Counted from the stretch's first letter, positions 27,864 through 39,835 are shown. The stretch is DNA of 64,000 nucleotides from Phlegmacium glaucopus (GCA_015039465.1 MU130541.1:429687-493686), one strand, 5' to 3'. Numbers and translations are program-made. Notes: a model not told the origin generated them from the letters alone.

Positions 27864-28366
27864 AACCGCAGACGAGGATAGCAAAGACGTGGAGAGCGAT
27901 AAAAAGTGGCACTGGTGCGGCAGATACTAAATATGTACAATTCGGCGTATTATGAGATATGACTTGATTCAATATATTCGCTTAAGTATTGCAAAGTGGC
28001 AAGCACTATGGACTATTTTATATTGTTACAACACAATAGTTTTGGCTTCCTTTTGCAAGTTAAACACATGAAATATTTTTACAAAGGTTTGCACATTTTA
28101 ATCGGATTTTAGAGAGAGCTATAAAATAGTCCCACCGCAGCAGTGAATTCGAAGGAGCTTGCACTCACGAAATTCCATTTCAAAAGCAAAGTTCGGTACA
28201 AGCGTAGAATTAGAATAAAATGCTGGAGGCCAAGCCAACATGGGATTCAAAGTGATAATTCAATAAAGGTAAGGGGGTTGATCATCACGAGTGGCTAGAA
28301 CATACATCCGCTTTCATTGTCAGCCACCGATGAAAGACAAAGAGCCCATTGTCCTATCTCCGTATG
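27864..28366. other. Intergenic region, end of the helicase duplication
   Basis: Contains the duplicated 3' flank of the helicase unit: 'tgctggaggccaagcc' near 28220 also occurs near 21828. The rest is promoter-proximal DNA for the gene at 28469. Confidence 0.5.
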
Positions 28367-28374
28367 TATAAAAA
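28367..28374 (+). promoter_or_regulatory. TATA box of the gene at 28469
   Basis: TATAAAAA at 28367-28374, about 95 bp upstream of the ATG, followed by a pyrimidine-rich stretch (ccaacatcttctccttttct) typical of fungal transcription starts. Confidence 0.6.
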
Positions 28375-28468
28375 CACGCATCCATCTAGGCCACTGTAAT
28401 CCAACATCTTCTCCTTTTCTCTGTGCATCGATTGCACTCATTTTATTATTGGAACACTCACTCACTTA

Positions 28469-29341
28469 ATGTTTACTCCATCGACAATGTACAACGACAA
28501 TCCTATACTCGCTCCCACCACCATCTCATTCGATACCCATCTGGTTCAACGTTGTGGCATTACACTTCCTACCATCCCTCGACATGAATCGCTTTTCATG
28601 AGTGGCAGAACACATTCGTTACAGAGTGACTCCCATTCTATAACAACAAACGCCCTCTTCGGCGCGCGTTCTCTTCGACACCATCGAAGTCTGTTGCATA
28701 CTAAAGTCAGATCTGCTTCGATCAATAGTTTTAAATCGAGGAAAGGGGTGGCTCGCTCCACTCCACAATCGCCCTCGCCATCTCCGAGACATACTCGCGT
28801 ATTGGGTAAATCCGGGATAACAGCGCTTATCGGGCCACTCAAGTCGTTGAATTTTAAGAAGTTGGGATTGAATAGGGGAGGTGGTAAACATCAGGCAAAA
28901 CAGAAGGCGGTAGTGGGCGTTCAATGTTACGACAGTGACTTTGATTCTGGCAAAGGATTATTGGAAAGGCTGATTACAGGCGATATCGATGTAGACATGG
29001 ATTCTCGACCTCTTTCAGCCAGAAGCTTCACGGGAGACATGGAGACAGACATAGACCAGGAGGCAATGATAATCGACAGTCCAACAATCCAATTTGCAGT
29101 ATATGCGCCATGTCCTGATGATTCTGATGATCCATTCGCGACGCCACAGGCCTCAGCCACTATGAGTGTGGATAGCTCGCCATTGTCGTCGATTACGAAT
29201 AGTAGTATTCTTGATTCGAGGAAGAAAAGGTTGTCTCTCTCTCAAGAAGCGGCTTTGCGTAGTCAGTTGAAAACGTTGCAGTTGCTTGGACCAGAAGCTA
29301 GTGCTGCCATTGCGTTGAAATACGAGTCGTTAGTTTCGTAA
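28469..29341 (+). CDS. Conserved-looking protein of unknown function
   Basis: Single exon, 290 aa, no family recognised. N-terminal 100 residues are Ser/His/Arg-rich (SITTNALFGARSLRHHRSLL, basic SFKSRKGVARS, then a Pro/Ser-rich SPSPSPRHTR). A central stretch is acidic (ITGDIDVDMDSR, DMETDIDQEAM) with a PCPDDSDDPFATPQAS segment. The C-terminus is a predicted helix (SLSQEAALRSQLKTLQLLGP, then ASAAIALKYESL), likely the most conserved part. No signal peptide or membrane segment. The composition suggests a regulatory or nuclear protein, which is inference. A TATA box lies upstream, and the stop is only 89 bp before the HSP60 start. Confidence 0.7.
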   Translation: MFTPSTMYNDNPILAPTTISFDTHLVQRCGITLPTIPRHESLFMSGRTHSLQSDSHSITTNALFGARSLRHHRSLLHTKVRSASINSFKSRKGVARSTPQSPSPSPRHTRVLGKSGITALIGPLKSLNFKKLGLNRGGGKHQAKQKAVVGVQCYDSDFDSGKGLLERLITGDIDVDMDSRPLSARSFTGDMETDIDQEAMIIDSPTIQFAVYAPCPDDSDDPFATPQASATMSVDSSPLSSITNSSILDSRKKRLSLSQEAALRSQLKTLQLLGPEASAAIALKYESLVS

Positions 29342-29346
29342 TACAT

Positions 29347-29352
29347 CACGTG
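29347..29352. promoter_or_regulatory. CACGTG E-box upstream of HSP60
   Basis: A palindromic CACGTG in the 89-bp gap between the upstream gene's stop and the HSP60 ATG. bHLH factors bind such sites. Function here is inferred. Confidence 0.3.
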
Positions 29353-29355
29353 CTT

Positions 29356-29368
29356 TTCTAGATTTTTC
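29356..29368 (+). promoter_or_regulatory. Heat-shock-element-like site of HSP60
   Basis: TTCTAGATTTTTC matches the HSF consensus TTCnnGAAnnTTC at 8 of 9 specified positions. It lies 62 bp before the chosen HSP60 start, in the very short intergenic gap, as expected for a heat-inducible chaperonin gene. Confidence 0.45.
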
Positions 29369-29430
29369 GTTGCCAGCAAAGAAAAAAAAAGCGCATCCTT
29401 CTGTTGTTCAACCACCATCTCAAAAACATA

Positions 29431-31408
29431 ATGCACTGCCTGTCGACCACATCTTCTAGGTCTCTCCGTCGTGCTGCTGCCAGAGCTGCTAACAAGGTCT
29501 CTACTCCTTCGTTAACGCGTGGTGCACACAAGGAGATCAAGTTCTCGAACGAGGGCAGAGCCAGTATTCTCAAGGGTGTTGATATCCTTGCTAACGCTGT
29601 CAGTGTCACTCTTGGTCCTAAAGGTAAAGTAATCTTTCGTTTGCTGTTTGGTATGGCCATTGAGGACCGTTGTTTAGGACGCAACGTCATCATCGAACAG
29701 TCCTTTGGTGGACCTAAGATTACTAAAGGTACATACGTACGCCATTCTTATGTCTTCGAATATTTCTTAAGCTTTTTCTAGATGGTGTTACCGTAGCCAA
29801 GTCTATCACTCTCAAAGACAAGTTTGAGAACCTGGGTGCTCGGTATGTTCTAAAGTGCCTCTTCATGTCTCTCACTAATCATTCTCAACACTCAGTCTCA
29901 TCCAAGATGTGGCTCAAAAAACTAACGAACTAGCTGGAGATGGTACCACGACTGCCACCGTCCTCGCTCGTGCCATCTACTCCGAAGGTGTCAAAAACGT
30001 AGCCGCAGGCTGCAACCCCATGGACCTCCGCCGAGGTTCCCAGGCAGCCGTCGACAACGTCGTTCAATTCCTCTCTGCCCAAACCAAAACTATCACCACC
30101 ACTGCTGAAATAGCTCAAGTAGCCACTATCTCTGCTAATGGCGATATCCACGTCGGCAACCTCATTGCTCAGGCTATGGAGAAAGTCGGCAAGGAAGGTG
30201 TTATTACCGTGAAAGAAGGTCGTACTATCGAGGATGAAATCGAAATCACGGAAGGCATGAGATTCGATCGCGGTTTCATCTCTCCTTATTTCGTAACCGA
30301 CGTCAAATCACAAAAAGTCGAATTCGAAAAACCTTTCATTCTTCTAAGCGAGAAGAAGATTTCTCTGCTACAAGATATCCTTCCCTCACTCGAAATAGCC
30401 GCCCAAGCACGGAGACCCCTTGTTATTATCGCAGAGGATATTGATGGTGAAGCTTTGGCAGCTTGTATTCTCAACAAACTACGTGGACAACTCCAAGTAG
30501 CAGCTGTTAAAGCACCTGGCTTTGGTGATAACCGTAAATCCATTCTGGGAGACTTGGCTATTCTCACTGGCGGTACTGTCTTCACTGACGAACTCGATAT
30601 CAAACTCGAACGTGTCACTGCCGACCTCCTTGGTTCCACAGGTTCCATCTCGATTACTAAGGAAGATACCATCGTTCTTAATGGCGAAGGTTCCAAGGAT
30701 TCCATCCAAGCCCGTTGTGAACAAATCAGATCTATCATTTCGGACCCTACTACTTCCGAATTCGACAAATCTAAACTACAAGAGAGGTTAGCCAAGTTGA
30801 GTGGAGGAGTGGCTGTTATTAAAGTTGGAGGTTCTTCTGAAGTTGAAGTCGGAGAGAAAAAGGATCGGTATGAGGATGCGTTGAATGCCACGCGTGCTGC
30901 CGTTGAAGAAGGGATCTTACCGGGTGGGGGTGTAGCGCTGCTTAAAGCTTCGTTGCAGTTGGCTACCATTTCCCCGGGCAGCTCTTCCTCAACTTCGTCT
31001 CCTACTTCACCAGATGCCAAACCCATCTCTACTATCAACTTCGACCAAGAGCTAGGAGTGGCCATCATCAGACGAGCTTTAACAACACCCGCACGTGCGA
31101 TCTTATCCAACGCAGGTGAAGAATCAAGTGTGATTGTCGGGACGTTACTTAAACAATATGGAACGCTTGATAAATTCGCTTGGGGTTATGATGCGGCTAA
31201 AGGAGAGTATGTGGATATGATTAAAGCTGGGATTGTGGACCCTCTTAAAGTTGTGAGGACGGCTTTGGTGGATGCCAGTGGGGTGGCTAGTTTGTTGACG
31301 ACAAGCGAGGCATGTGTGGTTGATGCGCCTGAGGATGATAAGGCTAGCGGTGGAGGGCCTGGAGGCATGGGTGGTATGGGAGGCATGGGAGGCATGGGAG
31401 GTTTCTAA
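29431..31408 (+). CDS. hsp60: Mitochondrial chaperonin HSP60
   Basis: Model join(29431..29623,29678..29728,29782..29842,29896..31408), 605 aa, three introns near the 5' end. GroEL-type group I chaperonin that folds imported matrix proteins in the mitochondrion with HSP10. The first about 33 residues ([20 protein letters not shown]) form an Arg-rich amphipathic presequence. ATP-binding and hinge motifs are intact: [70 protein letters not shown]. The C-terminus is the characteristic GGM repeat ending GGMGGF. A Ser/Thr-rich insert ([16 protein letters not shown], about residue 460) is longer than usual. An upstream in-frame Met at 29404 is possible but 29431 gives a better presequence. The length matches the family, and the gene looks functional. 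Confidence 0.96.
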
Positions 31409-33015
31409 GTTTGAAATAAAAAGTAAGGTTTTCTACCTATGGTCGTCCCCCTTTTTTATCGGTTTTATTTACAATCCAATTCATCATAAGCTCCTCCCAC
31501 TCTGCAATCCCCTTCTTTAATCTTTGCGTAGACATACACATCCCACCTGATCTACCCCCCTTACTGATATTCTTCATTGCGTACTTTATTGAATAACAAA
31601 ACCACCACTCATGATAATTGTCGTTTTGCTAAAAGTCTAGAAAGAACGGCTCTGATAATATTTGAAGTAAGTACGAGATGAGAGTACCTACAGTCCATCC
31701 ATTTGAGACTTGTTTTCTTTCTTATGTAAGTATCAGCGGTCAACATCTAAAACAGCGTTTGATAAACTCTGGTCAATTCTTTCCACTTGTGACGTTGATG
31801 TCTATATCCAAGCTATATCTCTGTTGTTAGTGAAAGAGGTCTAGCTGCGCTCGACGAGAAAAAACCAGTTCAGATCCCTCTACCCCTACCACTCCAAAAA
31901 AAACAGCCAAGGGTAGGATTTACGTGATGCGTGTTGTACCTCGATGGATTCTATTTGCTCATTGTGCCAGTGAACTTGATGGACGGTGCTCGAAGGTGAC
32001 GGAAAGGAGGCAATTTGGACGTCATGCACGTAATTTTTCGGGTTCATCAGGAAGCAGGAACGAACGATTACCCCACTTCCTTTCGTATAGCCACCAAAAA
32101 GAAAAAAGAAAAATAGGATGACGAATACAAGCCGGAGGATCCTCTTGCGAATAACGGCAACGGGTGAAACATCACCTAGGTTTTAGTAATCGCTTTGTAA
32201 TTGGGCTATGTTCTCTCCCCTATAACGTTGGCGAAGAAAGCTGTATGATGGCTACCATCACGATTGAGATGGTGGGCGGGGATTCAGGACAACATTTGCC
32301 CTGATGTATTGAATTTCTGTTGAGGATTTGAATTGTAAATGATGAGTCTTGTCCGGATGACCAATTGCAAGGTCAAAGTAACGTACGGTTGTCTTTTAGC
32401 AAGCAGTGTTACCCCACCTAGCATTGATCAACTGCATCAGGAAATATCTACATAGGTCCATCCGAGTACTCTTTTGTAAAAAGAAAGGCTCATATCGCGG
32501 ATTCCTTGATGATCATATTTTATTAATCAAGTCTGTGATCTAAGACGCTTGGGAAGTTGGTTGTAGAGGAACGGTGATGCCGAACAGCCGAATGCATAGT
32601 TACGACAAGGAATAGCTGCGGAAGTGATGGTCGCGACCGGCCTGCATTTAAAGTAAATCCCAAGGTTCCCAACTTAAAATGTCCCTACAAAAATAGAAAT
32701 CTGTCAAGTTGTTACCTACCATCGACGTTTCATCCAGTGAGCATCGGCGTCGTAAGTTGTACATATCATATCACAGGGGCGAGGGTGACACCTCAGTTCA
32801 CAACATTGATGCAACGTCTTTACCTCGCCTTTCATTCCCGGTGCATGTGTAAGAACAGGACCGCAGTTCGGAAGCACTGCAGTGTGTGAGCGGCGATCGG
32901 ACACAATTGCCTCAAAGTAGCAAAAAAGACTCATCATGATCTGAGTGTCAATAGTTCAAATAAAGCGCAAGTTCCCAGTAATTTTTTTCACAACCCATTC
33001 TTCTTACCTACCAAA
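31409..33015. other. Intergenic region
   Basis: About 1.6 kb between HSP60 and the cupredoxin-like gene. Short open frames have no coding signature. No RNA gene or repeat recognised. The last 100 bp should hold the promoter of the next gene. Confidence 0.4.
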
Positions 33016-34071
33016 ATGTTGTTTGCTGCCCTTTCCACTCTGTCCTTGGTATCTGCCGCCGCTGCTCAAGCCGTACGTGTTTATTTTCCTTCCTTCATTG
33101 AATTCAAAAAACCAACAACTTGTGCAGATGGTGCAAGTCGGTGCTACTGCAACCTCCCAAGGTGGAGTTTTCCAGTTCATCCCCCCAAGCTTTAGCGCTG
33201 CCAACGGCACTACTGTTACCTTCGTATTCTCTGGAGTGTAGGTTCATTCAAAGTTTTCTCCATGGTTCATGACCTTCATGTCGTACCTCATCAGCCCAGG
33301 AAACCACACCGTCACCCAGTCATCCTTCTCAAGCCCTTGCAATCCCCTCTCTGGCGGGTTTTCCTCTGGTTTTGTCCAGGTCCTCTCTCCTGTTTCGACG
33401 AGCCCACAATTCACCCTCACCATCACTGACGACTCCAAGCGTCAGTCATTTTCTTTCAGGTTCATTCATCGTCACATTCTAACGTGTATACCTATAGCCA
33501 TCTGGTTCTACTGCCAGCAACTTAAACCCTCTCCTCATTGTGTTGCAGGTATATCTCAATTGACGTATTTCCCACTCCATACAATGACGTTAACTGCTGT
33601 GGTCAGGAATGGTCGGTGCCATTAACGCCCCAACCAGTGGAAACACTTTCGCCGCCTTCCAAACTGCCGCTAAGGCTTTCGTCGGAAACCCTGGAGTACG
33701 TTCCAATGCCATTTTTTGATCTATGTCTTTACGTTTCTGACTCTTTTATTTTCTTACAGCAAGCTGCTGGTTCCTTGTCTGGTGTAGGAGCTACTGCTTC
33801 TGGGCCCGTTAGCCCTGTCCCCTCAGGTGTTATCGTCTTTGACGGCCCCTCCGGTAGCTCTGGTTCTAGTGCATCTGGATCTGCCACGGGTGCTACCGCT
33901 GCCACAGGTGCTACCGCTGCCACAGGTGCTACCGCTGCCACAGGTGCCACAGCCGCCTCTACCGCCACAGGTTCGGGCGCTGCTTCTGCCCCAACGGGTG
34001 GTGCATCCCACGTTGCCGCAAGCTCCATTGTTGCCTTCTTGGCAGCTGCTCTCGGCTTCGCGATGGTTTAA
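33016..34071 (+). CDS. Secreted cupredoxin-like, GPI-type serine-rich protein
   Basis: Model join(33016..33072,33128..33237,33295..33440,33498..33548,33607..33695,33760..34071), 254 aa, five introns. Signal peptide MLFAALSTLSLVSAAAAQA encoded exactly by exon 1. Residues about 20-140 form a plastocyanin/cupredoxin-like domain as in fungal extracellular serine-rich proteins: VQVGATATSQGGVFQFIPPS, NGTTVTFVFSG, PGNHTVTQSSF with its conserved His, SSPCNP, PIWFYCQQ and HCVAGMVGAIN. The pattern of His and Cys residues could bind copper or be structural. A Ser/Thr/Ala-rich linker with an ATGATA repeat follows, then a hydrophobic C-terminus (IVAFLAAALGFAMV) preceded by small residues, consistent with a GPI anchor. 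Expected at the plasma membrane or cell wall. Precise function unknown. Confidence 0.85.
33892..33961 (+). repeat. 18-bp coding tandem repeat
   Basis: Three perfect copies plus a partial of 'gtgctaccgctgccacag', encoding GATAAT-type repeats in the glycosylated stalk of the cupredoxin-like protein. Copy number is likely polymorphic. Confidence 0.9.
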
Positions 34072-34775
34072 AAGAATGCAGTGATGCATACCACTATCCG
34101 CCAAAAAAATCTCGTCGTCGGTGATACAACTAGAATACGTTTTTTTATTGGTTTATACTTTTGACTTGAAATCTTGACTCTTTTAGGTAGACGTTTCATA
34201 CCTTATACCTTGCCTCATTCGTTCTTGTATGTTGTTTGTTGGCACTTGCTAGCATCAGTAAACTTGTCAAATGAGTATCCCGGCTTTCTGGGTTTCAAGT
34301 AGTTTTGCTATTTAAAAAAAAACCCTGGGACCATCAGTTTTCGAATGGAAAATCAGGGCGATACCTGTGAGATAAAACCTACATAGTCGTGGAAAAAAAA
34401 AAAACAAAGTATGTAGTCAAAAATTTTAGGTTTTCGTGATTTGTTTGTAATTTTTTCTGTTCCAAAAACCCCAGCAAGCTTTCTTTTGATAACTTACCCA
34501 ATCTACATGTAGCGCTGACGGGGTATGTACCTACATACTCAAAACAGTAGGATTTTACCTTTTGGCGTTTGACCTCCTGCGTCAGCGCCAGCTGTCATCG
34601 ATGCCGGTGCTGAGTCTGAATTCCCATTTGGCTGTACTATTTCCGCCCATGTGGTTCCCATGTGGTTGTAAATATTTTTACCGAAAGACTCCGGGTGGAA
34701 CCGCGCCCAACTTCTCATCACGTGATCAAAGTCATACGTTTCAAAAATTATGAATCCGTACTGCTAAACAAAATC
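34072..34775. other. Intergenic region
   Basis: About 700 bp with poly-A runs near 34390. It includes the terminator of the cupredoxin-like gene and the promoter of the Cbp3 gene. The open frame continues upstream of 34776, but the first 38 codons show no conservation signature. Confidence 0.4.
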
Positions 34776-35981
34776 ATGACTGGCTCTATACTTCTCAGAC
34801 CTCTCAGCAACCGAGCTGTACTTTCGAATCTATCGTATCACACCAGACGATGTTTAACGACACCACCTCCCCAAAAACTGGAACCAAAACCATCGAACCA
34901 TGTGTCACCGAAGAAAAGTTGGTTAACGCGCAAAGTCGAAGAATCATCAATGTGGCGCTCTTTATTCTTCCAATTCACTAATATGGTTGGCTATGGAAGT
35001 CCGAAGCAAATGGCGGGAAGACGTTCGTTCATTCTTTATGACAAAATCTGTGCTGTGAAACCAGACGAGGATCGCGCTTTTTGGCAGGATGGTGAGTTTT
35101 ATTTTTCATTGTTCTTTCTTTTAGAGTCGCGACTCCTCGACGTCATATGGTTCTCTGGGGAACGCCAAGCGATAATGAACCAAGCTACTGCTACCCACCG
35201 CGTCAATTCCATGCTTCTTACTAACATGCCATTTATAGTGTGCTTTCTTCCTCCAACGTTCCAATCCTGGTTCACAGTTACCAACCTCCATATCTGGATG
35301 CTGACCGTACGCTTACGAGCTCTCCCTGCAGAGCACGGCAAACACTACCAACAAGCTCTTTTAGACCATTTCTTCATCGACATAGAAGATCGTATCCGTA
35401 CTGTTCTCCAACCATCACTAGAACCAACTCAACCATACACATTTCAAACATCCTTTTACTCAAATCCCAACGCCCCTACCCCAAATACGACCACCCCAGA
35501 CGGGAAACCAAAACCATTAAGTCGAGCACCAGACCGTATTGTTACTCAGCAAATGAAGATTTTCAAGGAACAATGGGCTGGGATGGGGCTCTCTTTCGAC
35601 TTGGGTCTTGTCAAGGGTGATATGGAGCTAGCTGGTGCTGTATGGCGGAATCTACTCGGAGCACGTGGAGCTCAAGGCATCGCCTTCCCGGATACCTCCT
35701 CCTCTTCCACCACCCCTCGCTTTAGAAGATCAGTAAACCTCGTCGGAGGCGAAGTCATCAATGTAGCCAAAATCGACCTCGAGAAAGAAGAGACCAAAGA
35801 TGACGGTTCAGGTGTTCACGATTTTTCTCCCGAAGAAGTTGACAAATATCTAGCTTATCCGGAAGTCATGCTAGATGTTGTTGCTTACTTGCGCAGAGAA
35901 ATTGCGCGGCTGGATAAGATTAGTGATGAGGTTATTTTAAATGGAGACTGGCAAAAACTGGCGTTTGGTCGAGTGAAATAA
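34776..35981 (+). CDS. cbp3: Mitochondrial complex III assembly factor Cbp3/UQCC1
   Basis: Model join(34776..35091,35239..35981), 352 aa, one 147-bp intron. Cbp3 binds mitoribosomes near the exit tunnel and newly made cytochrome b, acting with Cbp6 in ubiquinol-cytochrome c reductase assembly. Residues 1-35 (SNRAVLSNLSYHTRRCL) form a basic mitochondrial presequence. The core Ubiq_cyt_C_chap domain starts at about residue 70 and contains FLPPTFQSWFTVTNLHIWML, TVRLRALP, LLDHFFIDIEDRI, RIVTQQMKIFKEQWAGMGLS and FDLGLVKGDMELAGAVWRNL. The start at Met 34776 gives the presequence. The frame is open further upstream without conserved features. The intron is longer than others here and might hide a tiny exon, since relatives have a Glu or Asp at the junction where this model has Val. 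Confidence 0.92.
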   Translation: MTGSILLRPLSNRAVLSNLSYHTRRCLTTPPPQKLEPKPSNHVSPKKSWLTRKVEESSMWRSLFFQFTNMVGYGSPKQMAGRRSFILYDKICAVKPDEDRAFWQDGEFYFSLFFLLESRLLDVIWFSGERQAIMNQATATHRVNSMLLTNMPFIVCFLPPTFQSWFTVTNLHIWMLTVRLRALPAEHGKHYQQALLDHFFIDIEDRIRTVLQPSLEPTQPYTFQTSFYSNPNAPTPNTTTPDGKPKPLSRAPDRIVTQQMKIFKEQWAGMGLSFDLGLVKGDMELAGAVWRNLLGARGAQGIAFPDTSSSSTTPRFRRSVNLVGGEVINVAKIDLEKEETKDDGSGVHDFSPEEVDKYLAYPEVMLDVVAYLRREIARLDKISDEVILNGDWQKLAFGRVK

Positions 35982-38589
35982 AAACATCCTTTTTTTTTGC
36001 TTTCTGTCCAGCTCCTTTTTCTCAAAGCGATTGGGTGGGTGGCCCTGGTCTTTCCGAAGCCGTGACCAAGTAGGACTGCGGGGATTGGCGGGTAATATCC
36101 TTGTTTGCCAGCTCCTTGCAGAGACGCTTGATGTGGTCGAGTCATTTGGTGATGCAATCGTAAAGAAGCTTACGAGTTTACGAGTTGGTCTTGGTCAGAG
36201 AGAAATTCATGAAAGACATTTTTCAAGGAAACGAATGCGAGGTCTCGGACTTGAGTTGAACCAGCCTTGGAGCAGAAGTAGACTTTGGGTGGGGGCAGCG
36301 CTGCTGATCGAACAAATGACCACCCGAAGTGGTTCTTGGTTCTCAAGGCGATGGTAACGATGAATCTCAGAGGATGGTACAATCGATAATGCCATTTTGT
36401 TCGTCAACAACCTTGGGGGAGTGTCGCAGTTAGAGATAAACGTACTGATGCATTGTTATCCTCGGTGTCCCTGGTGTGTGGCTTGTTAGCGTGATGACTG
36501 ACTTTCTAAAATGAAATGCGCTCACCAATACTTCTACATAGGAATCCAGCCTCAATGCACCTCTTGGTCTTCATCGATGGGTTTACTGTTTCAAAGATAA
36601 ATGTCACCGGAATTCAGCGATCGTGTAATGGAAACACACCTTACTTCAATTGACATTTTAAGCTATTGGATGATCTCCGTGCATGGAACAGTGGGCGGCA
36701 AGGAACCTATGTGTAGAGGGGGAAGGACTCACACAAAGCCTTGGTCCCTTTCCAAGTGGGACAGCCCTTTTGACGCTGTTATCAACCTCTGCAATCGAAA
36801 ATGCGCTCAGAAATACCTTGTCACCACGTTCTCAAGGTTCAAAGAAAGACGACCTTACGCAGTTTGGCGGCCTCGTAGGTGATGAAGATTGTGGTGAGAC
36901 GTTTGTGCCTGGAGCAAAAGAGTTTTTTGGTGATCCATTTTACTACTATGCAGATCCTCTGAGAAAGCCTTTGAATCAATCATGGATTGGACTTTCTTAC
37001 GGCTTGAGATAACGGGAGTTATTTTTTATATTAGTCTTAAATTAGGAGGGCCATTGAGAACGTTAACCCAGGACTCCTAGAACAGTCACCGTTCTGCCAT
37101 AATCCATTGGAGTAGGTGTTACCTGGAAATGTTTTTTGTATTGGCTGGCAAGGCACATTCTACGCGGAGTAGACTGCGCATGAGGTGATTGTGGAGCTCA
37201 AGAGGATGCGGGACTTGTTAAATTTGCGAAATCCCACTATGTATACTATACGTCATACTTGATATTACTAGCGTTTCCACACCATTAAATCGACAAAATC
37301 GTTTCTTCACAGGCTAGTCGAAGCCATGTGAACAGTTAGCGGTCATCACAAATCCCGACACCCGAATTGGACCAATTAAACCTAGTCGATCGTACCGATA
37401 AGTGGAAGCGGGTTGTCTAATACTCCCTGGGTGCTTGACGGGAGCTAAAATGGTTGAGCGACTCTGCCATTGTCCTTAAGACTCAATCTTTGTCCACCGT
37501 CTCCACAATTCTCATCGGCGTGGAAAAGGACGCACGTCATTCAACTACAATCGTTCCCTCATATACGTACCTGTAATCGACATTGGCATCTCCTGCAATT
37601 GTGAACTCTCGCAAGGTTTGCCTCCGTCTGGGGAATTTCTCTCATGGGTTTGTGATGGTGTGAGAGGTCGAACTGGTTGAGGGCTTGTAGACGTAAACGG
37701 TAAAGATCGGGCAGTCGAGTCAACAGCCTTGCTACAATGGGCGGTCCTACTCATCCTAGTGTAACGCGTTAGTTTATATAAACAAAATTAAAATGGAATA
37801 TGTTCTACTGGCTCTCATCTTTTTTGCAGTCCCTCTGGTTCCAATCCGGTTCTTAGATGGAGTGCAAGTTCTATTTAAAAAGTTATTATTGTTTTAAAAC
37901 GCAATTACGTAATTATGGTTGGTATTCGTTTTTTGGTTTGGTTTGGGACTCCTCATCTAATACATCGCTCATTTTTCGTTCTTCGGCCTCATTTACTTCG
38001 ACACAACACCTACAGAAAAGCGAACGCTGTTATAAATTTTGGGATTCGGGTCTGGTGCTAGATTCACGGTATTTGTGGAACGAAGATCGAAAGGAAAAGT
38101 CGGGTAGACTGCAACTGGGGGAGGCAAAAGCTTCGTAAGATGAAAGTAAAGTATCTGCCTACCGTCTAACTTCTTAGAGATCGAGTCGTACCACTGGGTG
38201 AAATTCAGCTAAATGGGGCTGTGTAATTTTTGCTTTTGTATTTGAATTTTGAAAGTGGATTCGAGTACTCTGCTTGCACTTGCACTGCTGTCGATAAATA
38301 TCTGGTCCTCGAGAGCTATCATTCGATAACACCCATGGGCCAAGCTAATCAACTGCTTTACGAACTGTTCTTCCATTTCATTTCCCCTGTCTACCCGCCT
38401 ATGTAACCCTACAAGTTTAAAATTTGTTGTATTCGCGGCCTCGCACCAACATCCTGACTCGATCAAACCTTCAGTAAATCCCTACTTTGCATTTTCAATC
38501 TTAGGGTGAAGTATCCTCAAAGTATCGCTCATATCTGGCTTATGGCCGACAACTAAATCGGTTTACACAGTTACACTCGAAACACCTCG
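35982..38589. other. Long region without a defensible gene
   Basis: About 2.6 kb. Open frames on both strands are short and lack recognisable motifs. The longest plausible one (36683-37012, 109 aa, with ETFVPGAKEFFGDPFYYYAD) could be a remnant exon. From about 38005 the sequence becomes related to the spacer at 49630-49780 before peroxidase copy 4 ('cctacagaaaagcga' and 'gatcgagtcgta'), so the duplicated unit once extended further upstream. Confidence 0.4.
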
Positions 38590-39746
38590 TACGTTTTTCG
38601 AAGTATAACCCAATCGGCTACTTCAAATGTCAGCACAACTAGTCCGTTATCGTATTTCTAATCGATAATCGGAGAAAAAGATAACTTTATGAAATATCCT
38701 TTCCGATAATACTTGTATGCATATCAATTTCGATGTACTCCACTTCCGGCATCCCACACCAGTTCCCTTTTCAAAGATAAAAATGCCTAGCGTCAGATAG
38801 AGCAATTTTAATTCATAATTCCACCCAGATCCATAATTTCTGTATAGAAAATACCGTTGCTATTTCCACAGTTGATAACAGCTACTAGATGACGATGCGG
38901 TTACGTCTTTATCTGTGTCTTCCGAGTCACCGGTGTAGCGGTCATTGCCAAACCCGGGATCCGGCGGATAATGATGAGAGATTGCTTTGCTAGTAATTGC
39001 TACCGGTTTCACCTGAGGTACTTTGGATTCAATCCCCCCGCCACTGTAGCTTTTTAAATTTACGAGTATTGGTTAAGGTGTTTAACGAAGCAACAGTTTC
39101 ACCTTAGCATTCAAGATCAAAAACGTCAGTTATTGACTCATATTAAAACCAAGAGATTAGATATATTGCGGGCCCTGGGCCCAGCCAGCTCAGCAGTATG
39201 ACCGGGACCTTTTGAGTGACGTGCACAGTTTGTAACGATGTCACCCTTAAACTGTCACCTGATATGGACATGTCAGTGCTTAATTTTCGAGTTCTCGATG
39301 TTATTTTGGGTTTCCTAACTCTCGTCGACTCAATTCATAACTTTTGGATACTCAAGTCATGGACCATTATGTTTCAACTGTTATAGGAAGCGTAAGAAAA
39401 ACTGTATAGAATCTAGGGGAAGAGTGCTAACTGTTGAAGGTTTCTTCCTAGCTTGTTCCTAGCTCCTTCTAAGCATTACTGCGCTCGATATTGAATGTCA
39501 ACCTCGTATTGGACAGCTTGTCACAGCTGACAATAAATTGGGCCCTCGAGCTCGTCCTAAAAACCAGGTGCGTGGAAAAGGATGAGTCTCGGTTTGCTAC
39601 CATTTCATTCAATTTGCGTGTCTTTCTCAAAGTCCCCTTTCACACGTTTTACGAAGTTCCACTCATTTGGATGGCGACCGTCTGCGGATTATTATTTTAG
39701 GACCAATGTCTCTCTAATGGGATGTTGCTGGATTGTAAAAAAATTG

Positions 39747-39754
39747 TATATAAA
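39747..39754 (+). promoter_or_regulatory. TATA box, peroxidase copy 1
   Basis: TATATAAA 82 bp upstream of the ATG, followed by the conserved leader 'ctcgtagctccttccaagtt' shared by all four copies. Confidence 0.8.
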
Positions 39755-39835
39755 GTGGATGGATTCAACGTTCTGACTTCAGGATACTCTCGTAGCTCCT
39801 TCCAAGTTCCAATCTCATCTATCCAGTCGGATACA

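Noticed and set aside
30286..31110. 274-aa minus-strand open frame
   Set aside because: Antisense shadow of the HSP60 coding sequence, caused by its codon composition.
33823..34104. Gly/Cys-rich minus-strand frame and Pro/Leu-rich plus-strand frame
   Set aside because: Both are shadows of the 18-bp coding repeat in the cupredoxin-like gene.
36683..37012. 109-aa plus-strand frame
   Set aside because: Could be an exon remnant, but nothing upstream or downstream extends it and no motif is recognisable.
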